A stretch of 59,053 nt of DNA from an uncultured Collinsella sp. (GTDB lineage: Bacteria; Actinomycetota; Coriobacteriia; Coriobacteriales; Coriobacteriaceae): positions 1-59,053 of the forward strand of contig UQKY01000008.1 of the NCBI GenBank assembly GCA_900541785.1, given 5' to 3'. The notes under the pieces are model-generated. The model was not told the origin of the DNA and made no database searches. It was given only the letters and a program-made list of their open reading frames with translations. Each line of letters begins with the position of its first letter. The stretch's first letter is position 1. Both the position numbers and the translations under genes were made by a program. Positions 25,606-34,973 of the stretch are shown one piece after another.

Positions 25606-26843
25606 TTAGCCCTCCTTCCCGACAGCTTCTCTAGGCCATCACGCAGCGGGCCAAAAAGCTGGCGGTTATTGTTGTCGACGCGCCTAAGAATTCCTTCGGC
25701 TGCGTTTGGAGTCAGGTAGTAGCGGGGATTCACATCATCCTTCTCGACTATCTGGTAAAGCGTGGAGGTTGCGGGTGAGCAAGGTGCCTCGCGATGGTCG
25801 ACGGAGATGTACTTACCATCCCACATCAGTCCTGACTTCGGCCAGACTAGCTTTTCATGCTCGAAGTCAATGTCGGGGACATCACGCCAAGACGCGTTGT
25901 TAAAGCATTGATGATTGCTGACAAGATTGTCGATAGACTCGGGAGAGGGATCTGCATAGGCGGACTTCATCCGTCCTGCAATCCATTCGATTACAGGCAC
26001 AGAGACGGCATTTCCTATAGCGGCATACCGAAGAGAGTCTGAGTCTTCGGTATCTCCCTCTACATTGGTCCAGTTGTCCGGGAAACCTTGGAGTCTTTCG
26101 CATTCGATTGGCGTGAGCCTTCGCACACCGTCGGCGCAGGTTACGTAGGTTCTGCTCCAGTCGGTGCCAGTGTGTCTGCCCGATGTAGCGGCAAGGCAAT
26201 AGCCAGTTACAGGAACGCGAGGATATAGGCCTTTGGGGGTTGACTCGGTAATGAAAGAGCTGCGAACACCGGAGGGTTTTGAAGGTACCGAGTTCTCGAA
26301 GATTGAAGAGAAGGCCTTTGTAGGCTTACCCTTCCAGCAGCAGAGATAGACACGCGGGCGCGATTGAGGGACGCCGAAGTACCGGCTGTTCAACAGCCTC
26401 CAAGCAACTCCATATCCAAGTTCGTTCATCGTCGCAAGAATGACGGCGAAGTCATTTCCCTTATTCGAATTGAAAAGACCGGCAACGTTTTCAATGAGAA
26501 CGGCTTCCGGTTTCTTTTCACCAATCAGCTCCGCGAATCGATGGAATAGACCGGATCTGCTCCCCTTAAGTCCAAGGCGTGACATTGAGCCGCGAGCAAC
26601 AGAGATGTCTTGGCAGGGAAAGCCGCCACACCAAATCTCGGCATCAGGAATGATCTCGGGTTTGACCTCGTTAATGTCGCCGGCCTTCGTGACGTTAGGC
26701 CATCGGGCGCTGAGGACCTCATTGCAGAACCCATTATTTTCGCAGATAAACGTATTCATATAGCCCTGGCGCTCAAAGCCCAGGTCGAAGCCACCGATAC
26801 CGGCAAAGAATGAGTTAACCCTAAGTTCTCTCTTGTCGTTCAC
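25602..26843 (-). CDS. DNA (cytosine-5-)-methyltransferase
   Basis: Cytosine C5 methyltransferase of 413 residues that protects host sites of the adjacent restriction genes. Motif I is SFFAGIGGFDLG, motif IV is GGFPCQDIS with catalytic Cys about 77, motif VI is LIENVAG, motif VIII is QSRPRVYL, and motif X is AIGNAVSVPVIEW. A target-recognition region (about 180-260) lies between VIII and X. A long C-terminal tail after motif X is not part of the common core. It heads the operon. LlaJI itself uses two methyltransferases, but here only one is present. That suggests a palindromic target or a second enzyme elsewhere. The sequence is less GC-rich than the core genome. Confidence 0.94.
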   Translation of the reverse strand: MNDKRELRVNSFFAGIGGFDLGFERQGYMNTFICENNGFCNEVLSARWPNVTKAGDINEVKPEIIPDAEIWCGGFPCQDISVARGSMSRLGLKGSRSGLFHRFAELIGEKKPEAVLIENVAGLFNSNKGNDFAVILATMNELGYGVAWRLLNSRYFGVPQSRPRVYLCCWKGKPTKAFSSIFENSVPSKPSGVRSSFITESTPKGLYPRVPVTGYCLAATSGRHTGTDWSRTYVTCADGVRRLTPIECERLQGFPDNWTNVEGDTEDSDSLRYAAIGNAVSVPVIEWIAGRMKSAYADPSPESIDNLVSNHQCFNNASWRDVPDIDFEHEKLVWPKSGLMWDGKYISVDHREAPCSPATSTLYQIVEKDDVNPRYYLTPNAAEGILRRVDNNNRQLFGPLRDGLEKLSGRRAK

Positions 26844-26893
26844 GTGATTCCTATTTCTTCATTCAATGGGTGGATGGATAGATTCTCGCTCTA

Positions 26894-27097
26894 CTAATCC
26901 TCGTCAAGTAACGAGTCGATCAGCGATGTGCGCACGTACGCACTAAAGCTCAATCCTCTGAGTGCAGCTTCTTCAACCGCGGCCTTTTTGAGGTTGGCGG
27001 GAATGCGAATGGTGATTGCCACCGTATCGCCTTCGGCGAGAAAGCCACGACGCTCGTTTTGCGTCGCCCCACTTTCCGCAAGCTCTGAGTAGTTCAT
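26894..27097 (-). CDS. Ribbon-helix-helix protein (Arc/CopG-like)
   Basis: A 67-residue protein. The segment DTVAITIRIPANLKKAAVEEAALRGLSFSAYVRTSL is a ribbon-helix-helix DNA-binding domain. The ATG at 27097 follows GGAGC. No toxin gene is adjacent, so it may be a solitary antitoxin remnant or a repressor of the methyltransferase operon just downstream. The frame is open upstream to 27292, where it runs into the pseudogene described next. Confidence 0.65.
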   Translation of the reverse strand: MNYSELAESGATQNERRGFLAEGDTVAITIRIPANLKKAAVEEAALRGLSFSAYVRTSLIDSLLDED

Positions 27098-27688
27098 AGA
27101 AGCTCCAGCACCGTTATGCAATACAAACGGTGCAATGATAGCATGGCGGACGAAAGCCAACCACCTCGTGCCCGACTTGCTGGCCAAAGATGGAATTGAA
27201 GCAAGGTGCTTTTCGATTTTGTCCAAAGAGGTCTTTATTTGATTCAAATCTGACTTTGTATAAAGCGAGCCAGAAAAAGATCTATAGTCCAACGGAAAAC
27301 TTCAGAACGGGCAACAGATTTGCCGGCGAATCCAGTTCGCGTATAAGAAGCGGTTACTGGCGAAGATAAATCAGCTCGCGCCCTCATGTCTCCGGCTTTG
27401 AGGATAACTGTCTTTCGCCAAGCATTAGGTACGAGACAGGGGGATTCCGTGTGCCACGAAGATCTTCTCCAAAAGGTAGTTTCTAAGCTCTTCAGTGGCC
27501 AGGCTGCAATCAAAGCCTTCAATCTGAATGCCCCTTGCCACCCCGTTGCCTATGTTCTCAACAATTAGGTGCATGCAGGAATGGTCGGTATCAAATTCGA
27601 GGTAGGCAACAACGGCAGCGACGGCGCTGAGGGCGCTCACGATAGCTGCGACGCAAGTTGCGACGTCGAACATGTTTGATTGCGGCAT
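27098..27688 (-). pseudogene. Twice-frameshifted small membrane-associated protein gene
   Basis: Three consecutive frames give pieces that read as one protein. 27688-27425 encodes a hydrophobic helix then HLIVENIGNGVARGIQIEGF. Around 27430 the sense moves to a second frame (LVPNAWRKTVILKAGDM, VTASYTRTGFAGKS). Around 27300 it moves to a third (PLDYRSFSGSLYTKSDL, then a coiled coil). Each step is a one-base shift. I recall this order (ENIGNGVA, VIL, YTKSDL) from small hypothetical proteins in gut bacteria, but no function is known. Confidence 0.6.
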
Positions 27689-27719
27689 ATGACTCCAATC
27701 ACGCTAAAAGTTACTAGCC

Positions 27720-28370
27720 TCTATCCTATGGTTTTGCGCGGACGTTAATTTCGCCGCCCAGCGGGGCAACCACTGCCGCGTGCTCACTCATCGGGGGACG
27801 TCCGCTACGGGTGCCGCGCCGGGTCGGTTGTGCCGCGGGCCGTCCCTCGCGGTGCGCACCCTCCGCTCCCGCGGTGTGCAACCGCCTGATCCACCACGGC
27901 CGTCTCGTTGAGTTCGGCGGCGGGAGCAAGCGCCTCGACCGTTCCCTCATGCTTGGGAAGGGAAACGAGTAGCGGAAGGATGCAGGCGTTCCCGCGATGG
28001 GTGGGCTGAGGCAACGCCGTGAGACCCGAAAGAAATAAACCATGAATTCCTAAAGATTAGTCTTGTTAAAAACAGGCTACCCGCGCTCCGGGAACAGGCG
28101 GGCGTACACCCCGGCACCCATTTGTTCCGCTTCCTCCCAGGCGACGTCGTGCTCGGCCGCGGCCCTGAGCATGTCGGAGACCGCAAAGCCGCGCCGGAGC
28201 GAAGAGGGGGCAAGGGGCTGCGCGGCAACCTCCACCAATCGGGAGCGCGGCGGACGATTTGTGCGAGGTTCTGTGCGGCTTCTTGAGGCCTCGCAACGGA
28301 GGTGCAATTTCGAGCTGTGGCGACTCTCGTTAAGCCGGGCTGGCAGTCGCCTGGATATCTGCACATGCAT
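27720..28370 (-). other. Degraded region, possible IS21-like remnant
   Basis: About 690 bases without an intact gene. The minus-strand frame 28370-28077 contains VSDMLRAAAEHDVAWEEAEQMG then ARLFPERG, like the N-terminal region of some IstA transposases. Frame 28014-27805 contains ETAVVDQAVAHRG, faintly like the IstB C-terminus. The order fits istA-istB on the minus strand, but both matches are weak. I call it decayed mobile DNA, not a gene. Confidence 0.3.
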
Positions 28371-28413
28371 TACAATTCTTGTTTAAATGGAGAAACATCG
28401 CATGGGAGCGAAT

Positions 28414-30738
28414 ATGGGAACCTTCAACGAGGTTGCACTCGAAAGCATCCTTTCTCGCTATGAGAACAAAATGGAGCTTATTCGGGAAACGGAAATCTAT
28501 AAATGGGAGGCTCTGCGCGATTTCAAAGACGCTTGGAACCTTGATTCTCCAAACCTGCCGGAAATGCTCAAAGCGTCCCTTTTGGGCTTTGCGCAATACC
28601 TGTCGAGTCCGGTTGCCTACCACTTCATCTCGCTAATCGAGCTTTCAAAATACTATCCAAATCAGACAAAAGGTGAACTGCAGCGCCTAAGTGACGAATC
28701 GTGCCGATTAGACGACAGAATTGACTCTTTTTACCGCTCAACAAGCCGTCTTTTGAAAAAATGTTTGGAGGAGCACGCAGAAGATGGCGCAAGTCTTGTG
28801 CGCAGATATTTTCCCCTTCAAGCGATCAGCGCCTATCTAACGCTCCTAAACCCGCGACAACATTACTACTACAAAGATGAAGAGTTTCAGGACTACCTTC
28901 AGATAATCGAGGATGAAAGGGCAGGGGCGTTCAAGAGCCTCACCGCCGACCAGAACTCTGGAATGGCGGCGCGTTATCGATATGTTACGGAAGCCTATGG
29001 CAACCTAATCGCTTTTCTCAATAAAAGACACCCCGCCATCATCGAGAAAAGCGATTCTCTCCTATCACCGGAATTCGCCGCCCTCGACCCGAATCATCAC
29101 TTCCTTGCCCAGGAGATAGTATTCTCGGCGAGCACTTACCTAGATAGGCCCTCGTGGGTAAGGTCTAGCCAAAAGATCTCAGAAAAACTGTGCCAGATTT
29201 ATGAGAAGGATTTAGGCGAAGAGTCGCCAGAGCGTCTTGAGGCGGAACTGTACTCAACGGTATCTAAGGGCGCAAATAAATTAATCGAGGACGCCGACCC
29301 GCTTTCCTTTCTCTCCGCAGCGCTCGGCACCGGACTTCCCGAGAGGGAAAAGAGGGAACTCTTCAGCAGGACAATACGCCTGCTCCGCATCTCGGCGAAC
29401 ACCCCGATTGATTTCAACGGCATCCCCGAGATAACCCCATCTGAGCTCAATGGTAGTGCTAACGCGCGCGAGCATCGACTTGCCCTGTTCTTGGCAAGCT
29501 GCCGATTGGCGAAGTCTGACACAGAGAAGGCCAGGAGCGAATTCACAGGAGCTTTCAACCGCGCAATTCGAGACGGGGGGCTGAACGCAAGACCTCTAAC
29601 CGTCGCGCTCTTCCTTTCAAATCCGTCTTATTTCTTGCCGCTCGACGCAGACACGTGCCTCTATTTCGAAAAGAAGTTGGATATCAAGCCCCCCAAAGTC
29701 ATATCGGGGGAAACATACCTTAACTATCTTGACCTAATCTACCGCTGCGTTCCCGAGTCCTTCGCCAGCGCGGTCTACTCCGCCCAGCTTTGCAAGGCTT
29801 CGCTTTCGCAGAGGGAGGCGGGTCCAGAAAGCACGGGAAAGCCAGAAAAAGCCTCCCGACCCGCATCGGTGAAGTATTCCCGGGCAGATTTCCTGTCCGA
29901 TGTCTATCTTGATGAGGCGCAACTCGACATCGTTCTTGGCCTGTTGAATGACAAGAGAAACCTCATTCTGCAGGGGGCACCCGGCACGGGAAAGACATAC
30001 GCGGCGCGCAGGATAGCGTACATGCTCCTGGGAAACACTGATCGCGATCGCGTTCGCATGGTCCAGTTCCACCAGAGTACGTCCTACGACGACTTCGTGT
30101 ACGGATACCGCCCCACCGCCGACGGTGGATTTGAGCCGCGCGAGGGGACATTCAGCGAGTTCTGTCGTGCCGCGCGGGAAGAGTGCACCGAGGCCGCCCG
30201 AGAAGGTCGCGACGCGCTTCCCTACGCGTTCATCATCGACGAGATCAATCGAGCGAACGTTTCAAAGGTCTTCGGAGAGCTGTTGATGTGCATCGAAGCG
30301 GACCATCGGGGAGAGGAGGTCATCAACCCGGTCTCCAGGGCCCCGTTCTCAGTTCCCGACAACGTGTTCATCATAGGAATGATGAACACGGCGGATAGAA
30401 GCCTCGCACTCATCGACTATGCTCTTCGCCGCCGCTTCAGCTTCTTCGAGATGCGCTCGGCGCTGGAAAACGCGTCTTTCAGGGGGACTCTGAAAGACTC
30501 CCCCTCGATGCTGAAGCTCGTCGATGCGGTGGCGACGCTCAATCGCACAATCGAGGACGACCCGTCCCTTGGACGCGGTTTCGAGATCGGCCACAGCTAC
30601 TTCTGCAGGAATAGCGGCACCGTTCCCGACCCGGACAGGATCGTCGAATACGAACTCGCCCCGCTGCTCCGTGAATACTGGTTCGACAACCCCCGAAAGG
30701 CGGAGAAGGAGATCAGCAGGCTCAGGGAGAGCATCTGA
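28414..30738 (+). CDS. mcrB: McrB-type AAA+ GTPase, type IV restriction
   Basis: AAA+ protein of about 774 residues. Numbering from the upstream ATG at 28387, Walker A is QGAPGTGKT (about 529-537), Walker B is FIIDEINRAN (615-624) and the McrB signature is MNTADRSLALIDYALRRRF (666 on). The first ~490 residues are helical and show no DNA-reader domain I recognise, so the target modification is unknown. I prefer the ATG at 28414, which has GGGAG five bases upstream. McrB rings hydrolyse GTP and activate McrC; the mcrC gene follows with a TGATG overlap. AT-richer sequence marks it as acquired. Confidence 0.9.
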   Translation: MGTFNEVALESILSRYENKMELIRETEIYKWEALRDFKDAWNLDSPNLPEMLKASLLGFAQYLSSPVAYHFISLIELSKYYPNQTKGELQRLSDESCRLDDRIDSFYRSTSRLLKKCLEEHAEDGASLVRRYFPLQAISAYLTLLNPRQHYYYKDEEFQDYLQIIEDERAGAFKSLTADQNSGMAARYRYVTEAYGNLIAFLNKRHPAIIEKSDSLLSPEFAALDPNHHFLAQEIVFSASTYLDRPSWVRSSQKISEKLCQIYEKDLGEESPERLEAELYSTVSKGANKLIEDADPLSFLSAALGTGLPEREKRELFSRTIRLLRISANTPIDFNGIPEITPSELNGSANAREHRLALFLASCRLAKSDTEKARSEFTGAFNRAIRDGGLNARPLTVALFLSNPSYFLPLDADTCLYFEKKLDIKPPKVISGETYLNYLDLIYRCVPESFASAVYSAQLCKASLSQREAGPESTGKPEKASRPASVKYSRADFLSDVYLDEAQLDIVLGLLNDKRNLILQGAPGTGKTYAARRIAYMLLGNTDRDRVRMVQFHQSTSYDDFVYGYRPTADGGFEPREGTFSEFCRAAREECTEAAREGRDALPYAFIIDEINRANVSKVFGELLMCIEADHRGEEVINPVSRAPFSVPDNVFIIGMMNTADRSLALIDYALRRRFSFFEMRSALENASFRGTLKDSPSMLKLVDAVATLNRTIEDDPSLGRGFEIGHSYFCRNSGTVPDPDRIVEYELAPLLREYWFDNPRKAEKEISRLRESI

Positions 30739-31826
30739 TGGGCAGGAAAGCGGAGGATACGGTCGTTATTCGCAACATCTACGTGATGATGGCGTATGCG
30801 TTCAAGGCGCTTGACGTGAAGGAGTACTCGCGCCTGGGAAAGGAAAGCTTCGAAAATTACGCAAGCTTGCTCGCCGCTATCCTGTGCATCGGCATCTCGA
30901 TTCAGAGAAGGCGCGGGTTCGAATCCGGTTATACCAACATCGTAGAAGATCTTGCGCAGATTAGGGGAACCATTGACGTCCGAGGCACCGCCCGCCTTAA
31001 AGCCGCCGGTCGGACACGCGCGGTCTGCTCTTTCGACGAGTGGTCGCAGGACACTGAGATGAACCGGGTTCTAAAGACATGTGCCGGGCTGCTGCTTAGG
31101 AACCCTGAGGTCAGGATCGATCTTCGCGAGGAACTGAAGCGCGACTACCTAGAAATGTCCGAGATAGGAGTCCTGGCTCCCCCATACCGCATCGAGTGGT
31201 CGAGGATGATCTTCCATAAGGGTAACCCTGGATACGTCTTCCTTATGAACGCCTGTTATATGGTATTGAGTAGGTTTATTCCAGTCAGCTTGGCGGGTGA
31301 CAGCCCATTCGGCATCTATACGGACAGCCAGGAGTTACATGCCCTGTTCGAGAAGTTCGTCCTCGAATACTTCAAAAGGGAGCATGCGGAGCTGTCCGTA
31401 TCGGCGAAGGTGCTCCCCGCGCCAAGCGATGCACCAAGCTTCCTTCCGAGACTGTGCACGGACGTGACCTTGGAGTCGGACTCCAAGGCCCTCATCATAG
31501 ATACCAAGTTCTATGGAACGATCCTCAACATCCACAACGGCAGGGAGATGATGTCTCCCGCCCATCGCCATCAGATAGTCGATTATGTGGTTCACGAGTC
31601 CTATAAGAGCCGAAAGGAGGTATCTGGCATGCTCCTTTACGCGCTTACTGATAACGATCCGTCCATGTGCGAAAGCTGGAACGAAATTGGCCATACCTGG
31701 CACCTCTGGACCCTTGATCTTGGGCTTGAGTTCAGCGAAATCTCTCGCGTGCTTGACGCCGCAGCCGATCTGCTAGGGGGCGTCTCCGCCGGGAACGGCG
31801 GCGGCGTGAGAAATGAACTAGAGTAA
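30738..31826 (+). CDS. mcrC: McrC-type nuclease subunit
   Basis: A 362-residue McrC homologue. The N-terminal VVIRNIYVMMAYAFKAL is the typical McrC opening. The nuclease core is LCTDVTLE (Asp about 242) with ALIIDTKFY (Asp about 255, Lys about 257), a PD-(D/E)xK site. It cleaves DNA when activated by the McrB ring. It overlaps mcrB by one base. No terminator is seen after it. Confidence 0.9.
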   Translation: MGRKAEDTVVIRNIYVMMAYAFKALDVKEYSRLGKESFENYASLLAAILCIGISIQRRRGFESGYTNIVEDLAQIRGTIDVRGTARLKAAGRTRAVCSFDEWSQDTEMNRVLKTCAGLLLRNPEVRIDLREELKRDYLEMSEIGVLAPPYRIEWSRMIFHKGNPGYVFLMNACYMVLSRFIPVSLAGDSPFGIYTDSQELHALFEKFVLEYFKREHAELSVSAKVLPAPSDAPSFLPRLCTDVTLESDSKALIIDTKFYGTILNIHNGREMMSPAHRHQIVDYVVHESYKSRKEVSGMLLYALTDNDPSMCESWNEIGHTWHLWTLDLGLEFSEISRVLDAAADLLGGVSAGNGGGVRNELE

Positions 31827-32159
31827 GACTGGTTTCTAGACCTTTGCGCCCACGTTCGGAACGTCACCGAATCCAAAATGATAACAAGTTTGCGATTAAG
31901 CTCTATTCGTCATAGCCAATTTCGCTTTGGTTTAAGTGACAGCTATGCTCAAGCAAAATGAAGTCGATATCAACCAAGAACTTTTTCCGATGGTTAACCC
32001 CATCTCTATCCACCATATCGACACACCCAACGACTCGATATACCTCGGACCCTTCGGGGGTAGTGTCGCGAATGTTGATATAGGGCTCGGTTCTCGAGGG
32101 CAGCCGCAGGCCGCCCGAGGAACCGAGAATCACCTAGAATGCCGTCATTCTAGCTCATG
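31827..32159. other. Spacer between mcrC and IS256 remnant
   Basis: A minus-strand frame of 76 codons (32133-31903) with VYRVVGCVDMVDRDGVNHR looks protein-like but matches no family I know; it may be a gene tail. CTCGGTTC and its complement form a hairpin at about 32081-32127, beside the IS remnant. No intact gene is supported. Confidence 0.3.
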
Positions 32160-33165
32160 TCACGCCGCCTTCCTGCCGGGAATCGGGTTGTCGGCCACGA
32201 CGGGCGCGATGATCCTGGCCACGTGATCTGCGGCGGTGCCCTCGTAGGCGGGCGCGGGCGTGTTGACCTTGGCGCCCTCCACGGCCCTGCCGATGGAGTC
32301 GTCGTTGAACCAGCGTCGGCCCGCCCAGCCCTCGTCCATCTCGGCGAACACGGCGCCCATCATCCTGATGAGCGACTTCCTGCTCGGGAAGACCTGCACG
32401 ACCCTGCTTCGGCGCTTGAGTTCGCAGTTGGCGCGCTCCTGTACGTTGTTGGTGCGCAGCCTCACGTGGTGCTCATACGGGAAGTCCAGGTACGCGGGCG
32501 CATCTGCCTCGGCCTCCTCCAGGACCGCCGCCGCTGTGGGGCAGAACCCTTCTGTCTGTCCGATGGCCAGCTGGTAAAGCTCGCGAACCAGCTCAGGGTC
32601 GCGTTCCGCGAACACAGCCTTCAGGATGCTGAGGACGGCGCCCCCTGCCTGGTCGGCGCGTTGCCGGCGGCGTTGCGCATCAGGTGCACGATGTATCGCT
32701 GCCACGCGGCGCCGGGGAAGACCTCCTGTATCGCGCGCCTGAGGCCCTCGTGGGCGTCGCTGGTGTCGCAGATGACGCCGTCGACCCCGCGTGCGCGCAG
32801 CGACAGCAGGAACGACCTCCAACCGTCATAGGGCTCAGTGTCGATGGCGTCGAGGCCGAGAAGGCGCCTGTAGCCTCCCGACCCCGCGCCGATGGCGTTC
32901 ACGAGCGCGGTGGACTGCACGCGCCCGGCGTCCCTGCACTTGATGTAGGCGGCGTCGAGCCAGATGTAGGGGTAGCTGACGTCGGACAGGTCGCGTTGTT
33001 GCAGGTCAGTGACCGATTCGTCCAGCGACGAGCACATCCTCGACACCTGGCTGGCGCCCATGCGGTCTATGCCCATGGACTGCGCCACGCGCTTCACCTT
33101 CCATCGGAACCGGGCCTCGATGTCGGGATATGCTCTGACGTACCAGGCGTCTTCTGAAACGACCT
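32160..33165 (-). pseudogene. IS256/Mutator transposase, 5'-truncated and frameshifted
   Basis: DDE transposase remnant. IWLDAAYIKCRDAG carries the first Asp, GVICDTSDAHEGLRRAI the second, and TNNVQERANCELKRRSR the Glu. The reading frame breaks near 32640, in a run of five G after APTRQ, so the two halves are in different frames. The first ~100 residues of a normal ~400-residue protein are absent; sense begins near 33165 (WYVRAYPDIEARFRW). It cannot be active. Confidence 0.85.
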
Positions 33166-33236
33166 AGGTTCGGCGAACACACTCGGGGCTAACTCTAGGT
33201 CGGGCAGGCTATGTTCATCTGGCACCTCATGCGCAA

Positions 33237-34349
33237 CTACGCCCTGCCCGTATTAATGACGCTGAAGTTTGCGATAGATGTCTTCTTCTGCGTTTGGCCG
33301 CGACTTCCTCCCGCAATTACCCCAATGGGAGGACGGAAAGTCAGGCTCTGAATGAGCTGAAATGGAATATTGGTTGCATTCGCAATCTCGAAAAGGCTGC
33401 CTGAACTCTCTTTTTCAAGGTCTAATACCTTGTCGGCAATTTGCGAACGCTCAGGCTCAATTCCATCGGGCTCATTTGTACGCATGCCTCGCATACCCAT
33501 CTTTTTACACAGGTCGTGATATTGCCAGTCACTGATTAGTCCAAGAGTATGAGCGCGATACACTGCAGCAAAAGCGGAGACCTTCCAGAATCGCTTGACC
33601 CGCATTGCATCGCTGAGGGTTAGTCCTCGTGGCGTCTTGGATCTGAACCCGCGGCTCGGCATGAGAAAAGCGCTTGCAAAAGAATCGGCCTCTTTTTCGA
33701 CATCGCGTGTACCCAGGCGATCAAGATCCACCTTGCGATGCATTACAAGGTGCCCGAGCTCATGGCTTGCGTCCATTCTGCGTCGTTCGCCAGATTTTGA
33801 AGTGGTCAAGAAAACAAAGGGTTGGTTGCGATCTTCGTCCCAGAACGAATACGCATCAATTTTCTCAGATGCTTCAGTAATTGAAAAAACGCGAATCCCG
33901 TGAGCTTCTAGGACGGCTATAACGTTGGGGATTGGACCTTCGCCCAAGCCCCATGCTTCACGTACTGCACGTGCGGCATCTTCTGGGTCGAACCCTTGCA
34001 AATCAGGCACATCGAGTTTCGGGAGGATGTATTCAGCACTTATCCAGTCAGAAAGCTCGACGCCAAATGTGCTTACGGCAAGTGCCTGATCCCTGTTTTT
34101 CGCGGGCATTTTTGAACGAGCGCGAAATGACACCGCTGAGGGTTCTGGCAAATCGACGTCAGAAAGCGAGAAGAACGAGGCGTCGAAGCCGAGGGCGTCG
34201 GCAATAGCGGCAAGAGTCATGTCGCTAATCCCTTCGCCTTCTTTCTCGTATTTGGAAATCGCACGCGGCGTCACGCCGACTTCTTTAGCAAGAGCCGTTT
34301 GCGACATGCCACGCAACTTGCGAGCAAGCGTCAACCTCGAGCCCGACAT
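33237..34349 (-). CDS. XRE repressor with ImmA/IrrE metallopeptidase domain
   Basis: A 370-residue fusion of an N-terminal XRE helix-turn-helix (LARKLRGMSQTALAKEVGVTPRAISKYEKEG) and a C-terminal ImmA/IrrE zinc peptidase with ASHELGHLVMHR (HExxH) and a Glu in EKEADSFASAFLMP. Such fusions act as toxin-antitoxin or prophage-induction regulators, or sense damage. The ATG at 34349 follows GGGAGGT. The last few residues run into the junction with the IS remnant, so the C-terminus may be altered. It shares a promoter with the 177-residue gene upstream. Confidence 0.88.
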   Translation of the reverse strand: MSGSRLTLARKLRGMSQTALAKEVGVTPRAISKYEKEGEGISDMTLAAIADALGFDASFFSLSDVDLPEPSAVSFRARSKMPAKNRDQALAVSTFGVELSDWISAEYILPKLDVPDLQGFDPEDAARAVREAWGLGEGPIPNVIAVLEAHGIRVFSITEASEKIDAYSFWDEDRNQPFVFLTTSKSGERRRMDASHELGHLVMHRKVDLDRLGTRDVEKEADSFASAFLMPSRGFRSKTPRGLTLSDAMRVKRFWKVSAFAAVYRAHTLGLISDWQYHDLCKKMGMRGMRTNEPDGIEPERSQIADKVLDLEKESSGSLFEIANATNIPFQLIQSLTFRPPIGVIAGGSRGQTQKKTSIANFSVINTGRA

Positions 34350-34439
34350 CCTGACCTCCCTTCGAATCAGCACATACCGCGAAAGCACGAAAACCTAGCC
34401 GATTATTGTAGGTCGGCAAAGGCTCTCCGTACAGATTCG

Positions 34440-34973
34440 TTAGGCGGTCTTGCGAATAACCTCAATATTCGGGGTGGGCGCTTCCGTTGTGTCGATGGGC
34501 GGTTCGTTGTTCGTAGACAGCGAAGGCAGGAGTACGCGATCTTTCCAACCAGAGTGCACACCATTCTCAGAAAATGCCGGCATAGAAAGCTCGATCCGAA
34601 TCTCCTCGTGTCGCTTGTCGATATGCATGATCAAATAGTAGAAAGCAAGGTCATCATGTTTCGCTGGTTCGCCTTCTCCCAGATAGCCCTCAAGACCTGG
34701 TATTGGCATCGTTCTGCCCTCTACGCCGGCAAGACGCAAAGTCCCCTTGCCCTTGTCGTGAATGGCAGGCCCAGCGCAATTCGACTTTCCGACGCGACCG
34801 TCACTCGAGGTTGTGCAAACCAGGCGCACCTTGTCCTTCTTATTGGCAACTGCTGGAACCTCAAAGATGTTTTCTACGCGCCAGCCGGTACGGGATAAAC
34901 GGTCACGGAGGTTCTCCGTCGCACGAATATAGAGCTCTAAGCCGCGACCGTTTATGGGTGCGAAATCTGACAT
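34440..34973 (-). CDS. Hypothetical protein encoded with XRE-ImmA
   Basis: A 177-residue soluble protein with no recognised domain. GRGLELYIRATENLRDRLSRTGWRVENIFEV opens it, and LAFYYLIMHIDKRHEEIRIELSMP lies in the middle. The C-terminus is unstructured and Pro/Thr-rich. It lies 90 bases upstream of the XRE-ImmA gene and shares its promoter. Position suggests it is the partner (target or toxin) of the ImmA protease, by analogy with three-gene modules; that is inference. Confidence 0.6.
   Translation of the reverse strand: MSDFAPINGRGLELYIRATENLRDRLSRTGWRVENIFEVPAVANKKDKVRLVCTTSSDGRVGKSNCAGPAIHDKGKGTLRLAGVEGRTMPIPGLEGYLGEGEPAKHDDLAFYYLIMHIDKRHEEIRIELSMPAFSENGVHSGWKDRVLLPSLSTNNEPPIDTTEAPTPNIEVIRKTA

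Noticed and set aside
27720..28370. An intact IS21 element
   Set aside because: Only weak, short similarities in broken frames; no full transposase or paired ends.
30905..30920. tRNA-like T-arm sequence (GGTTCGAATCCGG-like) within mcrC
   Set aside because: It is coding sequence; no acceptor or anticodon arms surround it.
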